This document shows positions 8,689 through 18,408 of a stretch of 64,000 bases of DNA, in pieces (within the stretch, counting starts at the first letter, position 1; each line of letters starts with the position of its first letter). The stretch is taken from the NCBI RefSeq assembly GCF_014397115.1, contig NZ_CP060720.1, positions 450,001-514,000 of the forward strand. Reading direction: 5' to 3'. The notes beneath the pieces are model-generated. The model worked only from the letters and a program-made list of their open reading frames with translations. It was not told where the DNA came from and did no database searches. A program made the translations under genes and the position numbers. Origin of the DNA: Vagococcus carniphilus (GTDB lineage: Bacteria; Bacillota; Bacilli; Lactobacillales; Vagococcaceae).

Positions 8689-11292
8689 ATGGTTAAGACA
8701 AAAGATAAAAAAGTTGAAGTAAAAGAAAATAATGTAGCACAAATGATTGACGAGTTAGTTGTAAAAGGAAATGTGGCATTAAAAGAAATGAAAGCTTTTG
8801 ATCAAGAAAAAGTTGACCACATTGTTCATCAAATGGCAATGGCAGCATTAAACGAACACATGCCTTTAGCGAAAATGGCAGTTGAAGAAACTGGCCGTGG
8901 TATTTACGAAGATAAAGCAATTAAAAATATGTTTGCATCAGAAAGTATTTGGAATAATATCAAATATGATAAGACAGTTGGTGTAATCAATGAAGATAAA
9001 CAAAAACAAATTATTGAAATCGCAGACCCAGTTGGAGTGGTTTGTGGGGTAACACCGACAACAAACCCGACATCAACAACTATTTTTAAAGCAATGATTT
9101 CAATTAAAACACGTAACCCAATTATTTTTGCTTTCCATCCAAGCGCGCAAAAATGTTCAGCAGAAGCAGCTCGTATTGTAAGAGATGCAGCGATTCAAGC
9201 AGGAGCACCTGAAAATTGTGTTCAATGGATCGAACAACCATCAATTGAAGCAACAAATGGTTTAATGAACCATGAAGGAGTTGCTATTGTTTTAGCAACA
9301 GGTGGAGCAGGTATGGTAAAAGCAGCTTACTCTACAGGAAAACCAGCATTAGGTGTTGGACCTGGTAATACACCTTCTTATGTTGAAAAATCTGCTAAAA
9401 TCAAACGTGCAGTAAACGATTTAATTGCTTCTAAATCATTTGATAACGGAATGATTTGTGCGTCTGAACAAGGTGTTATTGTTGATAAAGAAATTTATGA
9501 TACAGTAAAAGCTGAATTTGAAGCACATCAAGTTTACATTGTGAAACCAAATGAATTAGCTAAATTAGAAAAAGCAGTTATGAATGAAGCTAAAACAGCT
9601 GTTAATCCTAATATTGTTGGTCATTCAGCAGTTTCAATCGCAAAAGATGCTGGAATCAAAGTACCAGAAGGAACAAAAATTCTAATCGCTGAATTAGAAG
9701 ATGCTGGTGAAGATTACCCATTATCAAGAGAAAAATTATCTCCAGTTTTAGCAATGTTTAAAGCTAACAGTCGTGAGCATGGTTTAGAATTATGTGAGAA
9801 AATGTTAAAACTTGGTGGAGAAGGACATACAGCTGTATTACATTCAGAAGATGAAGATTTACATATCGAGTTTGGCTTAAGAATGAATGCTTGTCGTATC
9901 TTAATCAATTCACCAGCAGCTCAAGGTGGTATTGGTGATATCTACAATGAAATGATTCCTTCATTAACACTGGGTTGTGGATCTTATGGTAAAAACTCAG
10001 TATCTAAAAACGTTACAGCTATTAACTTAATTAATACAAAAACAGTAACGAAACGGAGAAATAATATGCAATGGTTTAAACTTCCAGAAAAAATTTATTT
10101 TGAATTAAATTCATTACAATACTTACAAAAAATGGAAGGTCTAGAACGCGTATTTATCGTTTGTGACCCAGGTATGGTTCAATTTGGTTACGCACAAAAA
10201 GTTATTGATGAGTTAAACAAACGCAATAACAAAGTAACTTACGAAATTTTCTCAGACGTAGAACCTAACCCTTCAACTAACACTGTTTATGCTGGAACAG
10301 ATATGATTAATAATTTCAAACCTGATACAATCATTGCTATTGGTGGTGGTTCTGCTATCGATGCGGCTAAAGGTATGTGGTTATTCTACGAACATCCAGA
10401 AACAGAATTCTTTGGAGCTAAACAAAAATTCTTAGATATTAGAAAACGTACTTATAAAATGGAAGCTGCTAAAAAATCTAAAATGGTTTGTATTCCAACA
10501 ACATCTGGTACAGGTGCTGAAGTAACACCGTTTGCAGTTATTACAGATAGCGAAACACACGTTAAATATCCATTAGCAGATTATGCTTTAACACCAGACG
10601 TGGCAATTATTGACCCACAATTTGTTATGAGTGTTCCAGCAAGTGTTACAGCTGATACAGGAATGGACGTTTTAACTCATGCAATTGAGTCATATGTTTC
10701 AGTTATGGCTTCTGATTATACACGTGGTTTAAGTTTACAGGCTATCCGTTTAGTATTTGATTACTTAGAAGATTCAGTAAAAAATCCTAATTTAGAAAAC
10801 AGAGAGAAAATGCATAATGCATCAACTATGGCTGGTATGGCATTTGCCAATGCTTTCCTAGGAATTTGTCACTCAATCGCTCACAAAATCGGTGGAGAAT
10901 ATGGTATTCCTCATGGTCGTACAAATGCTATTCTTTTACCACATATTATCCGTTACAATGCAAAAGATCCTTCAAAACACGCATTGTTCCCTAAATATGA
11001 TTACTTTAGAGCAGATACTGATTATGCTGATATCGCACGTTTCTTAGGTCTTAAAGGAAACACAACAGCTGAATTAGTTGAAGCATTAGCGACTGAAGTT
11101 GATGCTTTAGGAAAACGAGTTGGTATTGATATGAACCTTAAAGCACAAGGCTTATCACAAGAAACATTGGATAGTACAGTAGACCGTATGGCTGAACTTG
11201 CATATGAAGATCAATGTACAACAGCAAACCCTAAAGAACCATTAATCAGTGAATTAAAACAAATCATTGTTGATTCTTACGAAGGTAATTAA
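8689..11292 (+). CDS. adhE: Bifunctional acetaldehyde-CoA / alcohol dehydrogenase AdhE
   Basis: AdhE reduces acetyl-CoA to acetaldehyde and then to ethanol, using two NADH, and forms spirosomes. The 867-residue product is a full fusion: an N-terminal aldehyde dehydrogenase domain with catalytic Cys257 in NGMICASEQ, a linker near residue 455, and a C-terminal iron-dependent alcohol dehydrogenase with GGGSAIDAAKG and TSGTGAE for cofactor binding and metal ligands in DVLTHAIESY, CHSIAHKIGG and PHGR. It stands alone behind a sigma-A promoter and Rex-like boxes, which fits control by the NADH/NAD ratio. With ackA in the same window it represents the ethanol and acetate ends of mixed-acid fermentation. 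Confidence 0.98.
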   Translation: MVKTKDKKVEVKENNVAQMIDELVVKGNVALKEMKAFDQEKVDHIVHQMAMAALNEHMPLAKMAVEETGRGIYEDKAIKNMFASESIWNNIKYDKTVGVINEDKQKQIIEIADPVGVVCGVTPTTNPTSTTIFKAMISIKTRNPIIFAFHPSAQKCSAEAARIVRDAAIQAGAPENCVQWIEQPSIEATNGLMNHEGVAIVLATGGAGMVKAAYSTGKPALGVGPGNTPSYVEKSAKIKRAVNDLIASKSFDNGMICASEQGVIVDKEIYDTVKAEFEAHQVYIVKPNELAKLEKAVMNEAKTAVNPNIVGHSAVSIAKDAGIKVPEGTKILIAELEDAGEDYPLSREKLSPVLAMFKANSREHGLELCEKMLKLGGEGHTAVLHSEDEDLHIEFGLRMNACRILINSPAAQGGIGDIYNEMIPSLTLGCGSYGKNSVSKNVTAINLINTKTVTKRRNNMQWFKLPEKIYFELNSLQYLQKMEGLERVFIVCDPGMVQFGYAQKVIDELNKRNNKVTYEIFSDVEPNPSTNTVYAGTDMINNFKPDTIIAIGGGSAIDAAKGMWLFYEHPETEFFGAKQKFLDIRKRTYKMEAAKKSKMVCIPTTSGTGAEVTPFAVITDSETHVKYPLADYALTPDVAIIDPQFVMSVPASVTADTGMDVLTHAIESYVSVMASDYTRGLSLQAIRLVFDYLEDSVKNPNLENREKMHNASTMAGMAFANAFLGICHSIAHKIGGEYGIPHGRTNAILLPHIIRYNAKDPSKHALFPKYDYFRADTDYADIARFLGLKGNTTAELVEALATEVDALGKRVGIDMNLKAQGLSQETLDSTVDRMAELAYEDQCTTANPKEPLISELKQIIVDSYEGN

Positions 11293-11309
11293 TTAAGAAG
11301 TTAAATAAA

Positions 11310-11340
11310 GGTTGAGACTCATTTGTCTCAGCCTTTTTTA
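11310..11340 (+). terminator. Intrinsic terminator of adhE
   Basis: GGTTGAGAC/GTCTCAGCC stem (one G-U pair) followed by a run of T. Confidence 0.85.
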
Positions 11341-11444
11341 TATTTTCTTAAATTTATAGTAGGTTTCTAGCGATTTTGTGTAAAGGATGTTAAAATGTAG
11401 GTTATGTGCATCTAAAAATTCGAGACTTTCGTTGAGGTGGAAAA

Positions 11445-12308
11445 GTGAAAAAATTTAATTCAAGTAGAAATATTATTATCGCATTAACTATTGTGATAAT
11501 TGTTGTCTTATTAATAAGTTTCAGTGCAATGCAAAGAGACAATAAAAAAGAAAGTTTGCCAGGACAATCAGAAGTAAATGGTGTTGTTGCAACTGTTGAT
11601 AAGGTAGTTAAAGCTCCTTTTAGAGGCATTGAAAATGCAGTTAAATCAGTTAATAATTTATTTAATACCTATTCTGAAAATGATGACTTAAAGAAAAAAA
11701 TCGATTACGTTGCTTCACTTGAAGCAGAAGTAAAAAATTTAAAAGCAGAGAATGAAAAATTAAAAACACAACTAGAATTAAGTGAAACGTTATCAGGTTA
11801 TGAAAAGATTAATGCAACAGTAATTAATCGTTCGCCAGACAGTTGGCAAGATGTTTTAATAATTGATAAAGGTAAAAAAGATGGTATTGATGTTAATATG
11901 GCAGTTATGGGAGATAAAGGCTTGATAGGTCGAGTTATTATTGCTGAAAACCATAGTGCAAAAGTGGAGCTACTAACAACTGTTAATCAAAATACCAATC
12001 ATTTTCCTGTTATGATTCAAAGTGAAAAAGATAAGAGTGTCTATGGTTTAATGGAAGCTTACAATAATAAAACTCATACATTGGTTGTATCTCAATTAAC
12101 TTCTTCTGAAGCTATTAAAGAAGGAACTCCCGTGACAACGTCAGGTTTAGGCAATAACTCCCCTAAAGGGTTATTAGTAGGAGAAGTTAAGGAAGTTAAG
12201 AAGAGTAAAACAGGTTTACATGATGAAATTTTAGTGACACCAATAGCTGACATGTATGACGCTAATGTTGTTACAGTTGTTAAACGATTGGCAGGTACAA
12301 ATGAATGA
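11445..12308 (+). CDS. mreC: Rod-shape-determining protein MreC
   Basis: MreC is a bitopic membrane protein of the peripheral peptidoglycan synthesis machinery. The 287-residue protein has one membrane segment at about residues 9-27, a coiled coil at about 72-115 (SLEAEVKNLKAENEKLKTQ) and the extracellular double beta-barrel domain. The start is GTG 11445 after GAGGTGG. It overlaps mreD by four bases (ATGA), so the two are translationally coupled. No mreB lies next to it, as in ovoid cocci, where MreCD work without MreB. Confidence 0.93.
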   Translation: MKKFNSSRNIIIALTIVIIVVLLISFSAMQRDNKKESLPGQSEVNGVVATVDKVVKAPFRGIENAVKSVNNLFNTYSENDDLKKKIDYVASLEAEVKNLKAENEKLKTQLELSETLSGYEKINATVINRSPDSWQDVLIIDKGKKDGIDVNMAVMGDKGLIGRVIIAENHSAKVELLTTVNQNTNHFPVMIQSEKDKSVYGLMEAYNNKTHTLVVSQLTSSEAIKEGTPVTTSGLGNNSPKGLLVGEVKEVKKSKTGLHDEILVTPIADMYDANVVTVVKRLAGTNE

Positions 12309-12820
12309 TGCAAAAAAGAAAATACTTTCCATATACGTTGCCGGTTATTTTCTTTTTAGTTATGCTTGTTGATGGACATATAAGTAGTTCTATATTAGGA
12401 TTATTTTCTGTGCCAATGGATTTTACCAGCAACTTATTATTAATGTTTTTAATGTTTGCTACTTTTCAAATGGGCAAACCGTACTTAGTTATTTGGTCTG
12501 GCCTGATTGGATTGCTGTACGATTCTTATTTCTACAATGTTATAGGAATCAACTTAGTTTTATTACCAATTATTGTTTTGTTGATGTATGGATTATTTGA
12601 ACATGTCATTCCATCAACTTTTACGATCATTTTGAGCTTTATCGTCTTTGTTACATTACTTTCAGTAGGTAGAGTTTTTCTACTAGTCTTGTTTAAATTA
12701 ACAGAGACAACTATTTTAGATTTTTTTGCAAGAACACTTGCACCAACACTTTTACTCAATATTCTATTGATAGCTATACTAGTTGTGCCTTTAAAAAAGA
12801 TGTTTAATGTAAAAAAATAA
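12305..12820 (+). CDS. mreD: Rod-shape-determining protein MreD
   Basis: MreD is the small integral membrane partner of MreC. The 171-residue protein is almost entirely hydrophobic, with about five membrane segments, and ends in a short basic tail (PLKKMFNVKK). It has the early GHISSS and PYLVIWSGLIGLLYDSYFY segments typical of the family. Its start lies inside the end of mreC. It is followed by the secreted hydrolase gene, giving the mreC-mreD-pcsB order known from streptococci. Confidence 0.9.
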   Translation: MMQKRKYFPYTLPVIFFLVMLVDGHISSSILGLFSVPMDFTSNLLLMFLMFATFQMGKPYLVIWSGLIGLLYDSYFYNVIGINLVLLPIIVLLMYGLFEHVIPSTFTIILSFIVFVTLLSVGRVFLLVLFKLTETTILDFFARTLAPTLLLNILLIAILVVPLKKMFNVKK

Positions 12821-12886
12821 ATGTTATTTGTAATGAAACATGTTTGTAACATTCTCATTATATTAATGACATGTCACTATGCTACA

Positions 12887-12895
12887 ATTCATTTA
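12887..12895 (+). promoter_or_regulatory. Likely extended -10 element upstream of the PcsB-like gene
   Basis: TGCTACAAT gives an extended -10 (TGn plus TACAAT) about 65 bases before the start codon. I found no good -35. The start after it has a GGGGG-type ribosome site. The 141 bases between mreD and the gene hold this element and nothing else I can name. Confidence 0.4.
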
Positions 12896-12961
12896 TCGTT
12901 GAATTTGAATATTAAAAGTTAGAAATTATATATTTTAAAAAATATCTGGGGGACTATTAAA

Positions 12962-14257
12962 TTGAAAAAGAAGATTTTATCTACATTGTTAATGAGCAGC
13001 CTTATGTTATCAGCTACAGCCCTTCCTTTAGTAGCGAATGCTGATTCAGTTGATCGAAAGATTGCATCTCAAGACAAAAAAATTAGTGAATTACAAAGTA
13101 AAGAGGCAGCTGCTTCAACACAGTTAGCTTCAATCCAAAGCAGTATTTCTTCTATTAAAGAAGAAGCAACAGCTTTACAAACAAAACAAGGTGAATTAAA
13201 CAAAGAAATCGGTACTTTAAATACTGAAGTAAAAGATTTAGAAAAACGTATTGAAAAACGTGATGCTTCTATTAAAGAACAAGCTCGTTCAGTACAAGTT
13301 GATTCAGGTAGCTCAAACGTTGTTGATTTAGTTTTAAACGCTGATTCAGTATCAGACGCTGTAACTAAAGTAATGGCAGCTTCTAAATTAGTAGGTGCTA
13401 ACAACGACATGATGCAACAACAAAAAGAAGACAAAGATGCTGTTGAAACTAAAAAAGTTGAAACAGAAGAAAAAGCTTCAGAATTACAAGCAACAGCTGT
13501 TGAATTAGAACAGAAAAAAGGCGAACTTGTTGATCAAGAATTAGCACAACAAGCAACTGTAAGTGGAATTTCTGCTGAAAAAGAAACTGAACAAGGTAAA
13601 AAAGAAGGATTCTTAAAAGAGCAAGCAGAAGCTGAAGCTCAAAGAGAAGCTCAGAAAAAAGCTGCAGAGGCTGCTGAAAAACAAGCAAAAGAACAACAAG
13701 CTGTAGCTGCTCAACAAGAAGCTGCTAAGGAAACTAAACCAGCAACTACTAATGTTGAACAACCAACTGAAAATACAACTACTAATAATGAAACACCAGC
13801 TCCAGTTGAAGAAACACCGGCTCCAACGCCAACAACTCCAACTCCAGCTGAACCAACACCAGCTCCAGAAAAACCAGCTCCAACACCTGCACCAACTCCA
13901 GCTCCAAGTAGCGGTGGTGTAGTAGCAGAAGCTTACAAACATATTGGTAAACCATATGTTTGGGGAGCAAAAGGACCAGATTCATTTGACTGTTCAGGAT
14001 TCACTTCTTATGTGTATCGTGTAGCAGCAGGTAGAGAAATTGGTGGATGGACAGTACCACAAGAAAGTGCTGGCGCTCGTATTTCTCTAAGTGAATTACA
14101 ACCAGGAGATTTAGTATTCTGGGGAGCAGCAGGATCAACTCACCACGTAGGTATCTATGTTGGTGGCGGACAATACATCCATGCTCCACAACCAGGTGAA
14201 AGTGTAACAGTTCAAAGTATTTCAGCATGGTCACCAGACTTTGGTGTACGTATGTAA
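12962..14257 (+). CDS. Secreted NlpC/P60 peptidoglycan hydrolase, PcsB/SagA type
   Basis: A 431-residue secreted cell-wall hydrolase. A signal peptide occupies about residues 1-27 (cleavage after VANA), then a long coiled coil at about 30-250 with heptads rich in K, E and Q, then a Thr/Pro/Ala linker at about 255-315, and a C-terminal NlpC/P60 domain with catalytic Cys in DSFDCSGF, His in HHVGIYVGG and a third polar residue in YIHAP. This architecture is that of enterococcal SagA and streptococcal PcsB, which split daughter-cell septa, PcsB under FtsEX control. The start is a TTG after CTGGGGG. The position right after mreCD supports a PcsB-like role. Confidence 0.88.
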   Translation: MKKKILSTLLMSSLMLSATALPLVANADSVDRKIASQDKKISELQSKEAAASTQLASIQSSISSIKEEATALQTKQGELNKEIGTLNTEVKDLEKRIEKRDASIKEQARSVQVDSGSSNVVDLVLNADSVSDAVTKVMAASKLVGANNDMMQQQKEDKDAVETKKVETEEKASELQATAVELEQKKGELVDQELAQQATVSGISAEKETEQGKKEGFLKEQAEAEAQREAQKKAAEAAEKQAKEQQAVAAQQEAAKETKPATTNVEQPTENTTTNNETPAPVEETPAPTPTTPTPAEPTPAPEKPAPTPAPTPAPSSGGVVAEAYKHIGKPYVWGAKGPDSFDCSGFTSYVYRVAAGREIGGWTVPQESAGARISLSELQPGDLVFWGAAGSTHHVGIYVGGGQYIHAPQPGESVTVQSISAWSPDFGVRM

Positions 14258-14268
14258 TTTGATTTTTA

Positions 14269-14302
14269 AGAGGCTGACCTAAAGAGGTCAACCTCTTTTT
14301 TT
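14269..14302 (+). terminator. Intrinsic terminator of the PcsB-like gene
   Basis: AGAGGCTGACCT/AGGTCAACCTCT with a four-base loop, followed by T7. Confidence 0.9.
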
Positions 14303-14405
14303 GTAAAGGATGATTAAATTGATCAGAAAGTTAAGAGAATTAAAAAATGTTTCAGTGGTAGTTAGCTTCTAGGTAAGAAAATTAAAATACTTAGGAGCGA
14401 TTATA

Positions 14406-15059
14406 ATGGAAAAAAATAATTATAAAAATTGGTCAGAGACAAAATATCTTGAGGATATCGTAACAAATCCTTTAATTACAGTAGGGAAAAAATCTTATTA
14501 TTCTGGATTTTATGAAAATAATAATTTTGAAAATGGATGTGTTAGATATCTTTGGGGGGATAGTAGTACAAGAGATTTATTTAACCCAGAGGAAGATTTT
14601 GGTTGGGAATTAGATCGACTAGAAATCGGTAATTATGTCTGTATTGCAAGTGGCGTGACAATTCTACTTGGTGGTAATCATAATCATCATCCAGATTGGA
14701 TAACCGTGTATCCATTTGCAGATCACGTGAAAGAATCATTTCTTCCTAAAGGAGATACTGTCATCAAAAGTGATGCATGGATTGGAATGGGTGCAACGAT
14801 TATGCCTGGCGTTACAATTGGAGAAGGGGCTATTATTGCAGCAGGATCAATGGTCTTAAAGGATGTTCCACCTTATACAGTTGTAGGAGGTAACCCTGCG
14901 AAAGAAATAAAGAAACGATTTTCCGAAGAAGAAATTGATTTATTACTAGAATTACGTTGGTTTGATTGGACTGAAGAAGAAATTAAAGAGTCTGAACCAA
15001 TTTTAATGAGCCAAGATATTCATAAATTGTATGAATACTATCAACAACATATAAAATAA
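14406..15059 (+). CDS. CatB/Vat-family O-acetyltransferase
   Basis: A 217-residue left-handed beta-helix acetyltransferase of the xenobiotic acetyltransferase group, whose members acetylate chloramphenicol (CatB) or streptogramin A (Vat). The hexapeptide repeats run from about residue 75 to 165, including DAWIGMGATIMPGVTIGEGA and VVGGNPAKEIKKRF near the end. The ITVGKKSYYSGFY segment and the HNHHPDW segment with the conserved catalytic-region histidine match the family. It is a single-gene unit with ordinary local base composition and no mobile element nearby. It may act on an endogenous acceptor; resistance is only a possibility. Confidence 0.8.
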   Translation: MEKNNYKNWSETKYLEDIVTNPLITVGKKSYYSGFYENNNFENGCVRYLWGDSSTRDLFNPEEDFGWELDRLEIGNYVCIASGVTILLGGNHNHHPDWITVYPFADHVKESFLPKGDTVIKSDAWIGMGATIMPGVTIGEGAIIAAGSMVLKDVPPYTVVGGNPAKEIKKRFSEEEIDLLLELRWFDWTEEEIKESEPILMSQDIHKLYEYYQQHIK

Positions 15060-15062
15060 ATA

Positions 15063-15109
15063 AAAACCAGAATAAAACGATTTGTTCGTTCTATTCTGGT
15101 TTTCTTTTG
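15063..15109. terminator. Bidirectional terminator between the acetyltransferase and pepF genes
   Basis: AAACCAGAATA/TATTCTGGTTT stem with flanking A- and T-rich runs, between convergent genes. Confidence 0.85.
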
Positions 15110-15112
15110 AAA

Positions 15113-16927
15113 TTAAATGTATTTTTCTGTAATAGTTAGGAACTCTTCGATATCTTTTTTGATGATATCAATACCGTCTTGCCAAAAATCAGGTTTTGTT
15201 AAATCAACATCTAAATGTTTTTTAGCAAGTTCTTCAGTAGTCATTGAAGCTGTATCACGTAAAAGAGCAATATAGTCATCTTCAAATGAGCTACCTTGTT
15301 TTTGTGCATGAGCATAAATTCCTAAACTAAATAAATAACCAAATGTATATGGGAAGTTATAAAATGGTACATCATCCATATAAAAGTGTAATTTACTTGC
15401 CCAGAAATGTGGATGATAAGAACCTAAAGAGTCACAGTAAGATTCTTTTTGTGCGTTAAGCATTAATTCTGTTATTTCTTCATCTGTTAAAACATTTTCT
15501 TTTCGTGCTTCATGTAAATTATTTTCAAAGATGAAACGAGTATGAATATTCATAAACATAGCAATCGCATTTTGCATTTTAACATCGATTAAGTTAATTT
15601 TCTCTTCGTCTGTTGTAGCTTGTTTTAAAGTTGCATCAGCCACGATTAATTCTGCAAAAGTACTTGCTGTTTCAGCAACGTTCATTGCATAATCTCGACT
15701 CATAACAGGTAAGTCCCACATAACGTGTGAGTGATAAGCATGGCCTAATTCATGAGCTAAAGTAGAAACTTCATTGATTGATTCTCCGTAAGTCATGAAA
15801 ATACGAGATTCTTTATTTTCAGGAAGACTTGTACAATAACCACCTGGACGTTTTCCAGGACGATCTTCAGCTTCAATCCATCTTTTTTCAAAAGCTTCTT
15901 TAGCAAATGTTGCCATTTTAGGGCTAAATTGGTTGAAGTTTTCGATGATAAAGTCTGCTGCTTCATCAAATGTGTAACGTTTTTCTTCGAATGAACCTAA
16001 AATAATAGGCGCATCTTGATCTTGCCAGTCCATTTTTTCTTTACCTAAAAGTTGAGCTTTACGAGTTAAAAAGTCAACGAAAGGTTGTTTGTTTTTAGAA
16101 ATAGTTCCCCACATAGCGTTAAGAGTATCTTCTTTCATTCGGTTATACTCTAAAGGTATTTGTAAATGGTTATTGATTCCGTGTAATTTGTTAGCTGTTA
16201 AACGGAAGCCGTCTAAGTGGTTTAAAGCATCAGCGAATAAAGGAGCTTTTTTAGACCATGCTTCTTCCCATTTTTCGAATAACTCGGCACGAACTTCGCT
16301 GTCAGCGTCCCCCATCATTTTATTAAAAGCTTGCCCAGCTGAAAGTTCAATAGTTTTTCCATCTTTTTCTGTGAATGGAATTGAAATTTGTGCCACTAAA
16401 GTATCGTAATGAGAACTCCAAGCCGTAAACCCATCTGTTGATAATTGATTGATAATGTTTTCCTCGTTTTCACTTAACAAGCGTTTACCTAGTTCACGTG
16501 TTTCATTTAAATTAAAAGAAACGCCAGGTTGATTTAAAGTTTCTGTTTTTTCTAAATCTTGCCATAAAGTATCAGCCATAGCTGTTAATTTCTTAGTTAA
16601 TAAAACATTAGCGTTTTCAAAATTAGTTGATTTACTATAAAGGCTAGCTAAAGTTGTTCCCGCTTTTTTATCATTAACATCTGCTGATTGAATAGCAGTG
16701 ACAAAACTGATGGCTTGATTAAAGCCATTTTTTACTAATTCCTGTATTTTTAAAATATTAGAAAAAGCTTCAAATGCTGGTGCGTCTGACTCCGGATTCC
16801 AAGCAGCAATTTCATCAGAATAGTCTGAAATTTGTTGGTCAAGTAAAGTTAGTCTTTGTTCTAATTCAGGTGAATCAATGCCACCATTAAAAAGTGAATC
16901 TAAATCCCATGTAATTGAATATTTCAT
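15113..16927 (-). CDS. pepF: M3-family oligoendopeptidase (PepF type)
   Basis: A cytoplasmic zinc metallopeptidase of family M3 that degrades medium-length peptides. The 604-residue protein is the expected length and has the HELGHAYHSH zinc-binding motif (HExxH) near residue 390 with a conserved glutamate about 25 residues later in the NVAETAS segment. It starts at ATG 16927 and forms a single-gene unit. Its own minus-strand -10 (TATAAT) lies about 35 bases upstream. Peptide salvage is the likely role; PepF subtype naming is by similarity. Confidence 0.92.
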   Translation of the reverse strand: MKYSITWDLDSLFNGGIDSPELEQRLTLLDQQISDYSDEIAAWNPESDAPAFEAFSNILKIQELVKNGFNQAISFVTAIQSADVNDKKAGTTLASLYSKSTNFENANVLLTKKLTAMADTLWQDLEKTETLNQPGVSFNLNETRELGKRLLSENEENIINQLSTDGFTAWSSHYDTLVAQISIPFTEKDGKTIELSAGQAFNKMMGDADSEVRAELFEKWEEAWSKKAPLFADALNHLDGFRLTANKLHGINNHLQIPLEYNRMKEDTLNAMWGTISKNKQPFVDFLTRKAQLLGKEKMDWQDQDAPIILGSFEEKRYTFDEAADFIIENFNQFSPKMATFAKEAFEKRWIEAEDRPGKRPGGYCTSLPENKESRIFMTYGESINEVSTLAHELGHAYHSHVMWDLPVMSRDYAMNVAETASTFAELIVADATLKQATTDEEKINLIDVKMQNAIAMFMNIHTRFIFENNLHEARKENVLTDEEITELMLNAQKESYCDSLGSYHPHFWASKLHFYMDDVPFYNFPYTFGYLFSLGIYAHAQKQGSSFEDDYIALLRDTASMTTEELAKKHLDVDLTKPDFWQDGIDIIKKDIEEFLTITEKYI

Positions 16928-17043
16928 CTATGATAACTCCCTTCAGTTAATAGTTACATTATACACGAAACTTATTTTAATCATAAATAATTTGATAATT
17001 TGTATCAGACAAGGTACGATAAATGAGATTAAGGAGTGTGTCT

Positions 17044-17562
17044 ATGCAGAAGCAATTTAAAAATGGCAATGCTTATTTAGTTATTGCATTTGTAATGATG
17101 GCTATACTTTTTTATAGTTCATCTCAAACCTATGAACAACAAAGTCAATTACAGTTACTTGAAAAAATATTAAAAAATGAACCTTTTAAAGAATCATTAT
17201 CTAATATCTCTTTTAATTATGGTGGGTCTGAAGTAAGCATTAAAGCAAGTGGCTACCATAAGTTCATTGAATTTTTTATTCGAAAAGGAGCCCACTTTAT
17301 AACGTACTTTATTTTAGGAGGAAGTTTCTTTCTAGGTATTAATCCTCGTATTAAACACTTAGGTTTAGCCTTTTTATTTTCATGGCTAGGTGCTACAGGG
17401 TACGCGGCACTTGATGAGTTTCATCAAATGCTAACAGGTGGCAGAACTCCAAGTTTTCAGGATGTTATGTTAGATAGCGTTGGAGCAATGACAGCTTGTC
17501 TGATTATCTCAGTTCTTTTCTTATTGAAAAACAAGAGTAAAATAGGTAAACGTCGGAAATAA
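17044..17562 (+). CDS. VanZ-like membrane protein
   Basis: A 172-residue membrane protein of the VanZ family, named after a teicoplanin resistance accessory protein; most chromosomal members have no known function. It has a first membrane segment at about residues 10-26, an extracytoplasmic stretch, then three more segments. The conserved VanZ signature FIRKGAHFITYFILG and the acidic ALDEFHQMLTGGRTPSFQDVMLDSVGA segment are both clear. The start is ATG 17044 after an AAGGAG site; a longer reading upstream lacks a ribosome site. It has no van genes beside it, so a glycopeptide role is not implied. Confidence 0.85.
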   Translation: MQKQFKNGNAYLVIAFVMMAILFYSSSQTYEQQSQLQLLEKILKNEPFKESLSNISFNYGGSEVSIKASGYHKFIEFFIRKGAHFITYFILGGSFFLGINPRIKHLGLAFLFSWLGATGYAALDEFHQMLTGGRTPSFQDVMLDSVGAMTACLIISVLFLLKNKSKIGKRRK

Positions 17563-17629
17563 ACATTCTTTACTAATTAACTATGATAGAATGATATAGA
17601 GTGAAATTTTTAGAAAGAAGGGATTTTAT

Positions 17630-18355
17630 ATGGCAGGACATTCAAAATGGAATAACATTAAAGGACGAAAAGGTGCTCAGGATGCCAAGCGTGGAAAAAT
17701 CTTCCAAAAGCTTTCCAGAGAAATTTACATGGCAGCTAAAAGTGGCGGTCCAGACCCTTCCTCTAATCCAAGTCTTCGATTAGTATTAGATAAAGCAAAA
17801 ACGGCTAATATGCCAAATGATAACGTTCAACGAGCTATTAAAAAAGCCACTACATCAGGTGAAGGTGAAAACTATGATGAAATTATCTATGAAGGCTACG
17901 GTCCCGCTGGTGTTGCGATTTTAGTCCATACATTAACAGATAATAGAAACAGAACTTCAACAAATGTTCGAGTTGCTTTTAATAAGAATGGTGGTTCATT
18001 AGGTGAGACAGGTTCTGTTGCTTACATGTTTGATCGAAAAGGTTATATTGCTATCGAACGAGAAGGTTTAGATGTGGACGAAGATACTATGCTAATGAGT
18101 GTGTTAGAAGCAGGTGGAGAAGAACTAGAAGCTAGTGAAGAAGTTTTTGAGATTTATACAGAAGCTAGTGATTTTCCTGATGTGCGAGATGCATTAGAGA
18201 AGGAAGGTTACGTGTTTGCTCAATCTGAATTAACAATGGTTCCTCAAGTCGTAACAGAATTATCAGAAAAAGATTTAGAAACACTGCAAACAATTGTTGA
18301 TGTGTTAGAAGAAGATGACGACGTATCTGAAGTATATACTTCGGCAAATATTTAA
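17630..18355 (+). CDS. yebC: YebC/TACO1-family translation factor
   Basis: YebC proteins were long annotated as transcriptional regulators; recent work on the family points to helping ribosomes through polyproline stretches. The 241-residue protein has the invariant start [20 protein letters not shown] and the [12 protein letters not shown] segment, followed by the two later YebC domains. It is full length and begins after a GAAAGAAGGG site. It is a single-gene unit ending at a strong bidirectional terminator. Confidence 0.95.
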   Translation: MAGHSKWNNIKGRKGAQDAKRGKIFQKLSREIYMAAKSGGPDPSSNPSLRLVLDKAKTANMPNDNVQRAIKKATTSGEGENYDEIIYEGYGPAGVAILVHTLTDNRNRTSTNVRVAFNKNGGSLGETGSVAYMFDRKGYIAIEREGLDVDEDTMLMSVLEAGGEELEASEEVFEIYTEASDFPDVRDALEKEGYVFAQSELTMVPQVVTELSEKDLETLQTIVDVLEEDDDVSEVYTSANI

Positions 18356-18407
18356 AAAATGATGAAGAGATAGTCTATTAGAGGCTAAACTCTTCATCAT
18401 TTTTTTG
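18355..18407. terminator. Bidirectional terminator after yebC
   Basis: A long stem built on GATGAAGAG/CTCTTCATC, flanked by A6 on the left and T7 on the right, serves both convergent genes. Confidence 0.9.
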
Positions 18408-18408
18408 C

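Noticed and set aside
12821-12961. WalR-like TGTAAT and TGTAAC hexamers upstream of the PcsB-like gene
   Set aside because: WalR boxes need an 11-base repeat spacing with five bases between; here the hexamers are 16 bases apart, so the match does not hold.
13740-13920. Repetitive Pro/Thr/Ala coding stretch resembling a tandem repeat
   Set aside because: It is the flexible linker of the PcsB/SagA-type hydrolase, common in the family; the repeat units are irregular at the DNA level.
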